Positions 41,774-50,669 of a stretch of DNA of 64,000 nucleotides are shown here, piece after piece (the stretch's first letter is position 1; every line of letters starts with the position of its first letter). The position numbers were made by a program, and so were the translations under genes. The notes under the pieces were generated by a model that was given only the letters and a program-made list of their open reading frames with translations, had not been told where the DNA came from and did no database searches. The stretch comes from Deltaproteobacteria bacterium. GTDB taxonomy: Bacteria; Desulfobacterota; Syntrophia; Syntrophales; UBA2185. The stretch is taken from NCBI GenBank assembly GCA_026388495.1, contig JAPLJQ010000408.1, positions 10,283 through 74,282 on the forward strand, in the 5' to 3' direction.

Positions 41774-42874
41774 CTATTCATTAATTCTTTCTTTATGATA
41801 TGTATTCAACAAGCTTTGTATATCCGGGTCGTTATAGCTTATAGGAAGTTTCTTACCCTTATTTATTGAGATTTCAAGATAGGAGAGAAACTTTCTATCT
41901 TCGGCCGCTAAACACACAGGGGCATATTCCGAAAATGCTTTTACCTGACATCCACGTTTCCATATTATTTCCAATGGTTCTTCCAGTATATTTCCGAAGG
42001 ATATTTGAATAAAAGGACATGGCAAAACATCACCATAAGGTGATATATAAATTTTCTCTTTAAGAGCCCCGCATCCTTCAACAAGCCAATTGGTTTGAAA
42101 ATCTGTTCTGACATGTGGATTCTCGCGCATGATCCAGTTTAAATATTTCCTATCTGAATCATTTAACATAATATCGTAGTTTAATTCCCACGCGCCTACC
42201 GGGACAGCTAACGCACATGTAAGTACGGAATCGCATTCTTTTGCTAGATTGATCATGCCACGAAAAACATTTGAGCCGATGTTATGTCTGCCGATCACAA
42301 CACTCATCATGGGTTTTATACCAGATTCACCTATCATTTTAACAGTTCGAAGAGATAGTGAAAAGGCATCTTTTAATTTTCTGCTTATTTTGTCATAGTC
42401 GGAAAAATCATATTCGTTAGGGACGGGACCAAATCCTACAGTGATACTATCAACACCGATTTTTCTCAATTTATCGAAGAGCTCTTTTGATGCAACTGTA
42501 CCATTCGTCTTTATAGAGATAAAATTTTCATTGGGATCAAGATTATGGATAACCTCTTCGAGGTCTTTATAAATTAATGGTTCGCCTCCTTGAACACCGA
42601 AAGTTAAAACACCCAAGGCTGAACATTGCTTTGCTACATCCCCCCACTCAGCTGGATTAAGCCGTCTTCTCGAATCGTCCTTTAAAGACTCACAAGAACA
42701 ATGCTCACATTGCATGTTACATCCATAGTGTACAATAATGTCAGCATATCTTAATCGTGGTTTACGACTAATAATAGTTGCTGCATAGCCCTTTACCGTC
42801 CTTGCTATGAGCTTTGGTTTCGGATGGTTCATCATGTATCTGGCATTAGTTAACAAACTTTTATACTGAATCAT
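41774..42874 (-). CDS. Radical SAM protein with SPASM-like C-terminus
   Basis: 366 residues. The 4Fe-4S motif is CNMQCEHC within YADIIVHYGCNMQCEHCSCE, and VLTFGVQGGEPLIYKDLEEV is the usual GGEP motif. The C-terminal part has CGALKEKIYISPYGDVLPCP and further cysteines (residues 290-345), as in SPASM or twitch domains carrying auxiliary clusters. Radical SAM/SPASM enzymes modify peptides or sugar derivatives, for example by dehydrogenation. It is adjacent to a cobalamin-type radical SAM gene and to methyltransferases, so it probably tailors a glycan component. The substrate is unknown. Confidence 0.88.
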   Translation of the reverse strand: MIQYKSLLTNARYMMNHPKPKLIARTVKGYAATIISRKPRLRYADIIVHYGCNMQCEHCSCESLKDDSRRRLNPAEWGDVAKQCSALGVLTFGVQGGEPLIYKDLEEVIHNLDPNENFISIKTNGTVASKELFDKLRKIGVDSITVGFGPVPNEYDFSDYDKISRKLKDAFSLSLRTVKMIGESGIKPMMSVVIGRHNIGSNVFRGMINLAKECDSVLTCALAVPVGAWELNYDIMLNDSDRKYLNWIMRENPHVRTDFQTNWLVEGCGALKEKIYISPYGDVLPCPFIQISFGNILEEPLEIIWKRGCQVKAFSEYAPVCLAAEDRKFLSYLEISINKGKKLPISYNDPDIQSLLNTYHKERINE

Positions 42875-42922
42875 TTCTTAACTTCCTGACTGAAAAAGGT
42901 AACCTCTGAAAAAGAGTTTGTA

Positions 42923-44353
42923 TCATTTGTCTGGAAATAGTGACGCCTTAATAAATCTTACCGCACCTCTGCTTATATCTCTGAACGCTTTATAATTATT
43001 TATTCTCCGCATGTATGTCAGTATCACCTGAGGTCTCAAATAGAATGATAAATTTGCATTACGTTGAAGTTTCGCTAACTCCTTCGGATCTCTCCCTTTC
43101 GGTGTATATATGGGAAGTCCCTTAGCATAACCTGACATGAGACTGAATCGCCGCCAATCACTCAAATCAAGCGTTCCTTCTTCTTGCGCTATATCCCATA
43201 GCTTCGTCCCAGGAAAAGGTGTAGCCAGTGCAAATCTTACCTGATTTATGCCAAGCTCTTTTGCAAACTTAATTGTGCGCATGCTTTCTTCTCTTGTTTC
43301 AGTAGGCACACCCAAAATAAAGCTCGCACGTATGTCTATACCTGCTTTTTTCGTTGTTGCTATCGTTTCTCTTATTTGTTCAATTGTAATACCTTTATCT
43401 ATTTTATCTAATAATCTCTGATTACCGGACTCAAGGCCATATGATATTATCTTACAACCAGCTTTAGCCATTAGAAAAAGAAGTTCCTCATCAACACAAT
43501 CGACACGGGCTTCCGCCCACCAGGACAATTTCGTGTTAAACTTTCTGTTTAAGAATTCCCGGCAAAGCTCTTTTGCACGTTTCTTGTTCGCTGCAAAGTT
43601 GTCGTCTTGAACAAATAATTGCGTTACATTATAGTTTTTTATCAAGTTATCCACTTCTTCACAGACGCGCTCTATACTATGTGTTCTATACTTTCCTTTT
43701 GTTAAAAGGCGATTTGCACAGAAAATACAATTATATGGGCATCCCCGGGAAGTTAGAATTACTCCTACACGATCACCGGTTCTGGTGTCCGGACTTGTTT
43801 GATAACCTTCTTTCATTAAATCTTCTGCCGCAGGTGCAGGAAAATCATCGATGTTCTGAACTAACTCCCTGGGCATTCCTCCTGAAACCCCACCCTCTCT
43901 CGCACACATAATTCCGTTCACCGTCGCAGGATCTTTTCCAAATTTTAAGGCCTGAACGAATTCATACATCGTTATTTCGCCTTCTCCAATGGCTACGTAG
44001 TCTATCGATTTCTCCTGCAGAAAATCATGCGGTCTAATTGTTGGGTGAATCCCCCCAACAATAATAACCTTATCCGGGAATTCCTTCTTTAGTAACTTTG
44101 ACAACTCGATACAACTATGAACCAGAAAGGTAACGCACGTAATTCCAATCACATCTGGATTATAAGATTTTACAACCTCCTGAATTGATTCCTTTTCTAT
44201 TTGAGAATCAAATATCTTAACATCAATATTATTACTTCTTAAATAAGACGCAATATAAGTAAGTCCTATCGGTTGAAATACAAATGCTATCTTTGAAAGC
44301 TTACCCATATATCTTTGAATTTCATATGGTGGATTAATCAGCAAGATTTTCAT
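42923..44353 (-). CDS. Cobalamin-binding-type radical SAM protein
   Basis: 476 residues. Residues 1-145 resemble the B12-binding domain (LLINPPYEIQRYMGKLSK, VIGITCVTFLVHSCIELSK, VIIVGGIHPTIRPHDFL, YVAIGEGEITMYEF). The radical SAM core has CPYNCIFC in VILTSRGCPYNCIFCANRLL, then FVQDDNFAANKKRAKELC and IISYGLESGNQRLLDKIDKG. The C-terminal 80 residues are basic and aromatic. It is related to the proteins at 15616-17037 and 51559-52947. The likely chemistry is methyl transfer to carbon or a rearrangement; no substrate is known. A methyltransferase gene precedes it by 15 bases. Confidence 0.9.
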   Translation of the reverse strand: MKILLINPPYEIQRYMGKLSKIAFVFQPIGLTYIASYLRSNNIDVKIFDSQIEKESIQEVVKSYNPDVIGITCVTFLVHSCIELSKLLKKEFPDKVIIVGGIHPTIRPHDFLQEKSIDYVAIGEGEITMYEFVQALKFGKDPATVNGIMCAREGGVSGGMPRELVQNIDDFPAPAAEDLMKEGYQTSPDTRTGDRVGVILTSRGCPYNCIFCANRLLTKGKYRTHSIERVCEEVDNLIKNYNVTQLFVQDDNFAANKKRAKELCREFLNRKFNTKLSWWAEARVDCVDEELLFLMAKAGCKIISYGLESGNQRLLDKIDKGITIEQIRETIATTKKAGIDIRASFILGVPTETREESMRTIKFAKELGINQVRFALATPFPGTKLWDIAQEEGTLDLSDWRRFSLMSGYAKGLPIYTPKGRDPKELAKLQRNANLSFYLRPQVILTYMRRINNYKAFRDISRGAVRFIKASLFPDK

Positions 44354-44368
44354 TCTGAAAGACTTTCC

Positions 44369-44950
44369 TCACTTACTTGGAGCGATTTTACCAACGGGTT
44401 TCAAGATAAAAAGTTGATTTGTGCCAAGAAGAAATCTCTCGTATTTAGAAACGCTGACGTCCGCTTGGGACGCGATACCATTCATGTGACTCAGATCAAT
44501 TAGTTTTTCATGCTGCTCGTTGGCAAGAGCGCTGAATAATCCCATTCGTGCACCCAGGTAATGTATAATATCTGCCATCGGATGAGGTGTTGTAATGACT
44601 ATCCAACCATCCGGATTCAACATAACGCTCATCCGCCTAAGTATGTCCACGGGGTTTTTTATGTGCTCGATAACCGCAAGTAAAACGATGCTATCAAAGT
44701 GTTCACCCTCGGGTATGATTGTCTCAAACCTGAATCGGGGATATTTCATCCGTGCGATATTAATAGAAGGACCATCGATATCCACACCGATGTAGTAATT
44801 CGGCGCACAAATTTCAACCAGAGACCCAATACCGCAACCATAATCCAGAATTTTTCCCCGTAAATACGGCGAGATCTTTTTTATTCTCTGCGTGCGTAAC
44901 CACGGAGATAACAAACCAATCGATTGGTCAGCCATTGTACGATATCTCAC
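44369..44950 (-). CDS. Class I SAM methyltransferase
   Basis: 193 residues: GKILDYGCGIGSLVEICAPN (motif I), YYIGVDIDGPSINIARMKYP, FDSIVLLAVIEHIKNPVDIL and MSVMLNPDGWIVITTPHPMAD. It is a short methyltransferase with a variable C-terminus, seen often in polysaccharide clusters. The precise substrate cannot be given. It follows the Dpm-like transferase gene by 42 bases. Confidence 0.86.
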   Translation of the reverse strand: MRYRTMADQSIGLLSPWLRTQRIKKISPYLRGKILDYGCGIGSLVEICAPNYYIGVDIDGPSINIARMKYPRFRFETIIPEGEHFDSIVLLAVIEHIKNPVDILRRMSVMLNPDGWIVITTPHPMADIIHYLGARMGLFSALANEQHEKLIDLSHMNGIASQADVSVSKYERFLLGTNQLFILKPVGKIAPSK

Positions 44951-44992
44951 CCAACTTGTTTTTTTCGAACTTCATGTTCCTTAAGAGATAGA

Positions 44993-45967
44993 TTATTCCC
45001 CCTTATAGTATCCGGTTTTTCTTAATCGATACTGGATGTCTTCCATCAACTTTCTGTTTACGGAGAGAAGATCGGCCAGAAATGCCACAAGTATAGTCTG
45101 AAAACCAATCCCGATCAGTATGGAGGCCAAAATAAGAGATTGGACATGTGCCGCAATATCAGAACCTGTGACAAAGTGATAGATTAAATAATATAAGTAT
45201 CTAAGTCCTATTAATAGACCAATTGAGAACGATACCAAACCAATGGTCATGAAAAAGCGAAAGGGTTGATAAACTACAAATATTCTGATGATAGTGAGTA
45301 TTGAACGTTTCAAATATGCAGGGATGCTTTTTATCAGCCTCGAAGGCCGCAAATACTTATTCGTTCTAATAGGCACCGATGTCACGGTCATATTTTTCTG
45401 GCCTGCTTGAATGATGGTTTCCAGTGTGTATGTGTATTCGTTAAAAACATTAAGATGCATCGCAGCATCTCTACTTATGGCCCTAAATCCACTTGGAGCA
45501 TCGGCAACATCCGTTTTGCTTACCAGCCTGACCACATAACTTCCAAATTTTTGAAGAATTCTTTTCATCGCGGAAAAATGCTTAACCTCATTTATAGGCC
45601 TGGCACCGATAACTATATCGGCTTTGCCTTCCAATATCGGTTTTACAAGTTTAGAAATATCTCTAGCTTCATATTGATTGTCAGCATCTGTGTTCACAAT
45701 GACATCAGCACCAAGCTTTAGGCATGTTTCCAGACCGACCATGAAAGCTGTTGCCAATCCCTTATTTTTCGATAAACTTACCACATGATTCACACCGGAA
45801 TTCTTGGCTACTGTTACTGTGTCATCGGTACAGCCATCATTAATAATCAACCATTCAACCGAATTAAATCCTTCTACCTCGCGCGGAAGCTCGCCGAGTG
45901 TTAGACTGATTGTTTCAGCCTCATTGTAACACGGTATTTGAATAATTAACTTCAATGGTCCCTCCAT
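44993..45967 (-). CDS. GT2 glycosyltransferase, polyprenyl-phosphate type with two C-terminal membrane helices
   Basis: 324 residues. GT-A domain: LIIQIPCYNEAETISLTLGE, WLIINDGCTDDTVTVAKNSG, SLSKNKGLATAFMVGLETCL and the metal site VIVNTDADNQYEARDISKL. Two C-terminal membrane helices (FMTIGLVSFSIGLLIGLRYL, LILASILIGIGFQTILVAFL) match GtrB/Dpm-like enzymes that load a sugar onto undecaprenyl phosphate. With the DUF2079-like membrane protein it could supply a lipid-linked sugar on the outer face. It lies 21 bases after the flippase gene. Confidence 0.92.
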   Translation of the reverse strand: MEGPLKLIIQIPCYNEAETISLTLGELPREVEGFNSVEWLIINDGCTDDTVTVAKNSGVNHVVSLSKNKGLATAFMVGLETCLKLGADVIVNTDADNQYEARDISKLVKPILEGKADIVIGARPINEVKHFSAMKRILQKFGSYVVRLVSKTDVADAPSGFRAISRDAAMHLNVFNEYTYTLETIIQAGQKNMTVTSVPIRTNKYLRPSRLIKSIPAYLKRSILTIIRIFVVYQPFRFFMTIGLVSFSIGLLIGLRYLYYLIYHFVTGSDIAAHVQSLILASILIGIGFQTILVAFLADLLSVNRKLMEDIQYRLRKTGYYKGE

Positions 45968-45988
45968 TTAACAAAAAATCCATAAACT

Positions 45989-47596
45989 TTAGCACCTGCC
46001 ATGAGATATAGCAGTCAGCCGATTACGGATTATCTGCACCAATAATTGCACATCGTTGCGTCTCAAGCCCAATATCTCCGGCTTAAAGTATACTGACGCA
46101 ATAACTATCATCGTATATGTAATACCAGATAAAATAAAATCATATAACCCACCATCTACCAATAAATAATTCGCAGCAAGCGATGACATTGCAGCAAGAC
46201 TCGTAAAAAAAAGGAGACATCCGATCTGGTGCACCAGATAATACAAATAGCTGAGATGGAGCAATTTTGCATTAAAGTATAATTGCACATTGACAGCTAC
46301 GACATTTATTACAAGCATTTTGATTGCCAATCCAGTGGCGCCGGCATTTAAACCATACTTATCAACGGGAGCGATCATGAAATAGGTAATAGGCAGGCTA
46401 ACCAGCGAAAAGATTACGGAGATGTTCCTATATAGTTTGGTTCGCCCCGCGGCGTAAAAGAGAGAACTCGTCAATTGTCCGTACGTCTGATGAATAGGGT
46501 ACATCGCCATGATGGCAACGGCCATCATGCTTCCCCGAAAGGGACTGCCCCCGATGATGCGCACGACATTCTGCGCCTGAACCATGACGAAGCACGAAAA
46601 AAACGCAGCTACAGCATACAACATAGGGATATAACGATTAAAAAGCCGCCCCATTTCGTTCAGGTCGTTAGTGCCATGAAGGATTGAATATTCTCTCATC
46701 AACAGTGGCGTCATGGCACCGGTAAAAAGAAAACAGATGGCTCCTATCTGATAGGATAGGCTGTAAAAGCCCTGTTGTACACTTCCTCCGTAGTATTGCA
46801 ACAACCATCTGTCAAATATACCCTCTACTAATACGACTATAGCAATAACAAAGATCGGATGGCTATAATTAAAAAAATCCTTCAGGTAATTTTTTGCTTT
46901 TTCCCATGATAGCCTCAGGTTCTCTTTGGATAAGTGGATGTTTCTGCTGATTATTCCTATGAACGCAATTATTAGAAAAAAAAGGATAAAATAATGATAG
47001 AAAAAGAATTGGGTTAGGTAAAACTGATGGTATAAATAAAGTATAACAATAACCCCAAGGCCTAAAATCCTCTGAAGCATTCGCACCTTTTCTGCAGGTA
47101 CCGTTATGCCATAAGCATCCGCAATATCTCCTAATATCTGAACAAACCAATTGAGAAGTCCCCAGCCTGCCGCCAGATAAACATAAACCAGACTCTGCCC
47201 CAGCCAGATCGTTTCATGTACACCAGAGAAATGTACTAACGCTACGAAACCAATAACGAAAAGAAAAACAAAAGCGATATAATACAAATAAAAAGAGATT
47301 AAAGGGTATTCTCTGGGGCGGCGCGAAATGTTCGTATAGAAACAGGTGGAGGTTCCCATATCTAAAAAACCGACGACCTGGGTAAAAAAATTAGTAAGGA
47401 AATTAAAATCCCCATACACCTTGGGACCCAATCCCCGCGGAATTATCATTTGTGTGATAATACTGATGATAAGACCGAGAAAACTGGAGTAAAGTTTAAA
47501 AAAATATCTTTTATTAAGAGAATCATTGTGTCCGAGGTTCCGATGAATATCGGGATTATCGAAATTGCTGTCTTCGCCTTTACCGATAAACGTCAT
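45989..47596 (-). CDS. wzx: Wzx-type polysaccharide flippase
   Basis: 535 residues with about 12-14 membrane helices in the MATE/MOP arrangement. The N-terminal region YFFKLYSSFLGLIISIITQM followed by IIPRGLGPKVYGDFNFLTNF is characteristic of Wzx/RfbX proteins, where an amphipathic start is followed by a P-R-x-LG-x-x-xYG loop. It should flip the undecaprenyl-PP-linked repeat unit to the periplasm. No Wzy polymerase or Wzz co-polymerase is identifiable nearby. The gene start overlaps the stop of the GT-B-like gene upstream by four bases. Confidence 0.92.
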   Translation of the reverse strand: MTFIGKGEDSNFDNPDIHRNLGHNDSLNKRYFFKLYSSFLGLIISIITQMIIPRGLGPKVYGDFNFLTNFFTQVVGFLDMGTSTCFYTNISRRPREYPLISFYLYYIAFVFLFVIGFVALVHFSGVHETIWLGQSLVYVYLAAGWGLLNWFVQILGDIADAYGITVPAEKVRMLQRILGLGVIVILYLYHQFYLTQFFFYHYFILFFLIIAFIGIISRNIHLSKENLRLSWEKAKNYLKDFFNYSHPIFVIAIVVLVEGIFDRWLLQYYGGSVQQGFYSLSYQIGAICFLFTGAMTPLLMREYSILHGTNDLNEMGRLFNRYIPMLYAVAAFFSCFVMVQAQNVVRIIGGSPFRGSMMAVAIMAMYPIHQTYGQLTSSLFYAAGRTKLYRNISVIFSLVSLPITYFMIAPVDKYGLNAGATGLAIKMLVINVVAVNVQLYFNAKLLHLSYLYYLVHQIGCLLFFTSLAAMSSLAANYLLVDGGLYDFILSGITYTMIVIASVYFKPEILGLRRNDVQLLVQIIRNRLTAISHGRC

Positions 47597-48780
47597 TTAA
47601 TATTTTTTATCCTGTTTGCCAGGATTTGCCAGGATTGTAATTCTTCCGTGCCATCTTTCTTAATATAGTCGTTTCTGTAAGCACGATATTTTTTTACATC
47701 CACATACAATTCTTTTTGCAGATTAAACTCAAAGTGATAATCTAGATTATGGACCTTTTTCCCGAAAAATCCTGCCATCCAGTCAGGCGTCGGATCTTCT
47801 GCCCAGCCTTCATTATATTTATCTGTCGTAACGATAATAATAGGTTTTTCATACAGAACAGCAAAATTGACGGCCGTACTCGTATGCAAAATCACAAAAC
47901 CAGACGTTCTCACTAACTCCGATGTCTTACCACGTATGACAGGCCTGCCACCAAAATAGTCAGGAAGGTCTTCATAGCGGGAACGTGGATGCGCGGCAAT
48001 GAAGATTTTGAATCTGTTCTTACTTTCAAGATAATCGAAGAATCTGCAAAGCTTCGGATAATATTCATCCGGGGTTACAGGTGTACTGAGTCCACTGTAA
48101 GCATAGTCGGGATGAAAAGGAAGATATTCGTCAATAAAAACTCCCGTATTGATATCAACGGGTCCCAGCTTATCTGCTTCCGTTAAATAAGTATCGTAAT
48201 CGTAACTATGCGCCCATACAACATTCGAGGTCGCCGTTACAGCCAATCCCGGCGTCCCGTATTTCTCGCCGCGAGCTAATATATAATCGGCAGGTTTCAC
48301 ATTTAACATTTGATATGGAATTAAATATAATATGCTATTTATCAAGCCACTCAAATTCAATTGTTTAAACTTATTAGAAATACTCTCTGAAAACACAACC
48401 TTCGAACGGTCAACTCTCGGAAGTGCCATCGCATCAACAGAATATTTAATATTTTGCTTGGAAAACATTCTGTGAATACTGAGGGAGTAAAAAGCGTAAT
48501 GAATTAAAGATACAACGAAGCAGGTATCGTCCAACCTCGCAACTGCAGTGATCGCTTCTTTTTTGGTTTGGAATAAGCGCCAGTTGTCACAATTGAAGAC
48601 CGGCGGCTTCACTGTGCTTTTATATTCACCCGAAGCAATAAAAGGCGTAAAGTCCCATACCTCAACGTCAAATCCATTATCCTTAAAAGTTTTGACACCA
48701 AATCGTCGATAGTCGCTTTCGTTGAAATATGCCTCGACGAAATAGACAATCTTGCTAATGGGGAATGATTTATTAATCAT
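47593..48780 (-). CDS. Unassigned GT-B-like transferase in the nonulosonate block
   Basis: I place the start at the ATG at 48780 (MINKSFPISKIVYFVEAYFN), which overlaps the stop of the amidotransferase gene and has GGATGGGG upstream; a longer reading to 48825 lies inside that gene. About 395 residues without membrane helices. The C-terminal half carries FKIFIAAHPRSRYEDLPDYF, SELVRTSGFVILHTSTAVNF and AVLYEKPIIIVTTDKYN, a pattern shared with capsule transferases of the GT-B fold. It may transfer the nonulosonate or a phosphopolyol. No firm family assignment. Confidence 0.72.
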   Translation of the reverse strand: MINKSFPISKIVYFVEAYFNESDYRRFGVKTFKDNGFDVEVWDFTPFIASGEYKSTVKPPVFNCDNWRLFQTKKEAITAVARLDDTCFVVSLIHYAFYSLSIHRMFSKQNIKYSVDAMALPRVDRSKVVFSESISNKFKQLNLSGLINSILYLIPYQMLNVKPADYILARGEKYGTPGLAVTATSNVVWAHSYDYDTYLTEADKLGPVDINTGVFIDEYLPFHPDYAYSGLSTPVTPDEYYPKLCRFFDYLESKNRFKIFIAAHPRSRYEDLPDYFGGRPVIRGKTSELVRTSGFVILHTSTAVNFAVLYEKPIIIVTTDKYNEGWAEDPTPDWMAGFFGKKVHNLDYHFEFNLQKELYVDVKKYRAYRNDYIKKDGTEELQSWQILANRIKNIK

Positions 48781-49999
48781 TAACCCCATCCATATTGACC
48801 GTATGGCGTAATTTCCAATCACCATTCACCCTGGCCCAGAGATGGGGCGAGCGGCCCTGATCGCAGAGTTCAATGAATCTCTCCGGCTTAATATCTAGGT
48901 AGTTTAAAATTTCTACGAAATACCGGTCGGGAAATTCTCCATCGAATTTTTTAACGAGGGCGCATCCCTCTTCTCTTGTCAAATGATTGTTCCGTATTTC
49001 CATGGAAGCATCTTCAGTCGTTCTTCCGATGCCAAATTTGATAAAGGTTGTATAGTAATGGAGGTCGTCAATTTTATCATCGATACTATTGTACTTGCTG
49101 TATGTACCCTGGGTCCGGAACGGCCTTGCCTGATACCCTGTATTTTCAACCGCGTAATAGTAGGCCTCCTGAGGCGTCCATTTTAGATAATATCCGAGGT
49201 AATGAACATCGATGCTGTGCTTTTCCAGTTCCTCGTAACGCGGTGGCAGGAATACCATTAAATCTACCAGATCGATATTATACTTTTCAATCAGATGTGG
49301 AATGGAGACACCGCCGAGGAAAACGTCATTCAGATCTCTTATGCTGAAAAAAGATTTATCTCTAAGGGATGTGGTATTATCAGCAATGGGGTTCCCGTAT
49401 TCAGCCTCATTTTCTCCATAGAAAATTAATGGGATATCGTATTTTATAGCAATCTTTGGTGCAATGTTCTTCTGTCCCAGAATAAAGGTATGGAAAGGAT
49501 GTAGAAGGTTTTCAATCGATAGTTTGGTCATAAGCTTCATAACCCTGCCATTGGGCTTAAATGAAATGTTGTCAACCCCCCCCACTTCGATCCAGTTGCG
49601 GAAGTTACTATAACCATAATCGGTATAAAGAAGAGGTGACCAAGTGACTGTCAAAGGATGCATGCCATATTTATATTTCAGTACATGTGCTGCATAAGCG
49701 CTGTCCTTTCCGCCGCTTCCCGGGACGACACAGTCATAATTTCCGTCATTTTTCCTGTGTTTATCCAACAGTCTAATCAATTCGCCTTCTCTTTTTTTCC
49801 AGTCGATCTTATCCTTAATTTCGGCAAAACGGCATGCATCACAGATACCTTCTTCATCAATGTGCATGGTGGTTTTTTTGCTGGCTTGCGTATGCTTGAA
49901 CTCGACCGTGGAAGCAGGCCTCTGGTTGGAGGTAACGCAACGACCGCAGAATACTACTCTCTCAGGCAATCCGTATTTTGCTTCCAATTTTTCTTTCAT
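48773..49999 (-). CDS. N-acetyl-sugar amidotransferase (WbpG/LegX/PseA-like), copy 2
   Basis: 408 residues. Cysteine pairs C18/C21 (CGRC) and C53/C56 (CDAC) flank an N-terminal metal-binding region, followed by the PP-loop SGGKDS at about 95-100. This is the family that uses ATP and ammonia to convert an acetamido group to acetamidino, as WbpG does for ManNAc3NAm-uronate and PtmG/LegX for legionaminate. Ammonia would come from the HisF/HisH pair immediately upstream. This copy has about 20 extra residues between the first two Cys pairs (TVEFKHTQASKKTTMHIDEE) and PGSGGKDS rather than PFSGGKDS. Confidence 0.93.
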   Translation of the reverse strand: MKEKLEAKYGLPERVVFCGRCVTSNQRPASTVEFKHTQASKKTTMHIDEEGICDACRFAEIKDKIDWKKREGELIRLLDKHRKNDGNYDCVVPGSGGKDSAYAAHVLKYKYGMHPLTVTWSPLLYTDYGYSNFRNWIEVGGVDNISFKPNGRVMKLMTKLSIENLLHPFHTFILGQKNIAPKIAIKYDIPLIFYGENEAEYGNPIADNTTSLRDKSFFSIRDLNDVFLGGVSIPHLIEKYNIDLVDLMVFLPPRYEELEKHSIDVHYLGYYLKWTPQEAYYYAVENTGYQARPFRTQGTYSKYNSIDDKIDDLHYYTTFIKFGIGRTTEDASMEIRNNHLTREEGCALVKKFDGEFPDRYFVEILNYLDIKPERFIELCDQGRSPHLWARVNGDWKLRHTVNMDGVND

Positions 50000-50659
50000 C
50001 TATAGATTTTCTCCGTTTTGTTTTTTTATTGATAAAGCCCAATTTCTGTAAATATTCAAACCTTTCATCCCGCTTTTTTCAGGGTGATATTGTGCTGCAA
50101 ATACATTATTTCTAAGCAGGCTCGAACAATACTCTGTGGAATGGTATTTCGTATGAGACAAGACAACCTTTATATCCGATGGTTCAACATAATATGAATG
50201 GATAAAATACATGAACTCCCCACTTTTCAAACCTCTTAATGGAGATGCCGTCCATGAATCTTCTGAAGCAGGAAAAATCTGGTTCCAGCCTATCTGGGGG
50301 ACTTTAATACGAATATCGGTATGACCTTGAAATTTTTTCACTGTACCCTCAATAACGTTTAATCCCTTGTGCCTTCCGAACTCTTCGCTTTCGCTCAAAA
50401 GAAGCTGCATGCCGAGACAGATCCCCATGAATTTTCGGCCACTGGCGATAAAATCCTTGATTGGTTCGATCAGATCAAGAATCCGTAAATTCACCATCGC
50501 TTCCCCAAAAGCGCCGACACCAGGCAGTATCATTGCACCCGCACATAGAAGTTGTTTTTTATCGGACGTAATTATCGCATTCAGGCCAACCGAACAGCAG
50601 GCATGATGAACACTAAAGAGGTTGCACATACCATAATCGACAATCGCAACTGTCTTCAT
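50000..50659 (-). CDS. hisH: HisH-type glutamine amidotransferase (WbpG partner)
   Basis: The start is the ATG at 50659 (MKTVAIVDYGMCNLFSVHHA), 11 bases after the HisF stop; a longer reading to 50701 runs into hisF. About 219 residues of class I glutaminase: the Cys nucleophile in MGICLGMQLLLSESEEFG, and the His/Glu pair in FAAQYHPEKSG. It should release ammonia from glutamine and pass it through HisF to the amidotransferase. The gene order HisF-HisH-amidotransferase is the same as in the P. aeruginosa wbp-type modules. It is not followed by histidine biosynthesis genes. Confidence 0.93.
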   Translation of the reverse strand: MKTVAIVDYGMCNLFSVHHACCSVGLNAIITSDKKQLLCAGAMILPGVGAFGEAMVNLRILDLIEPIKDFIASGRKFMGICLGMQLLLSESEEFGRHKGLNVIEGTVKKFQGHTDIRIKVPQIGWNQIFPASEDSWTASPLRGLKSGEFMYFIHSYYVEPSDIKVVLSHTKYHSTEYCSSLLRNNVFAAQYHPEKSGMKGLNIYRNWALSIKKQNGENL

Positions 50660-50669
50660 CTGTATGTCT

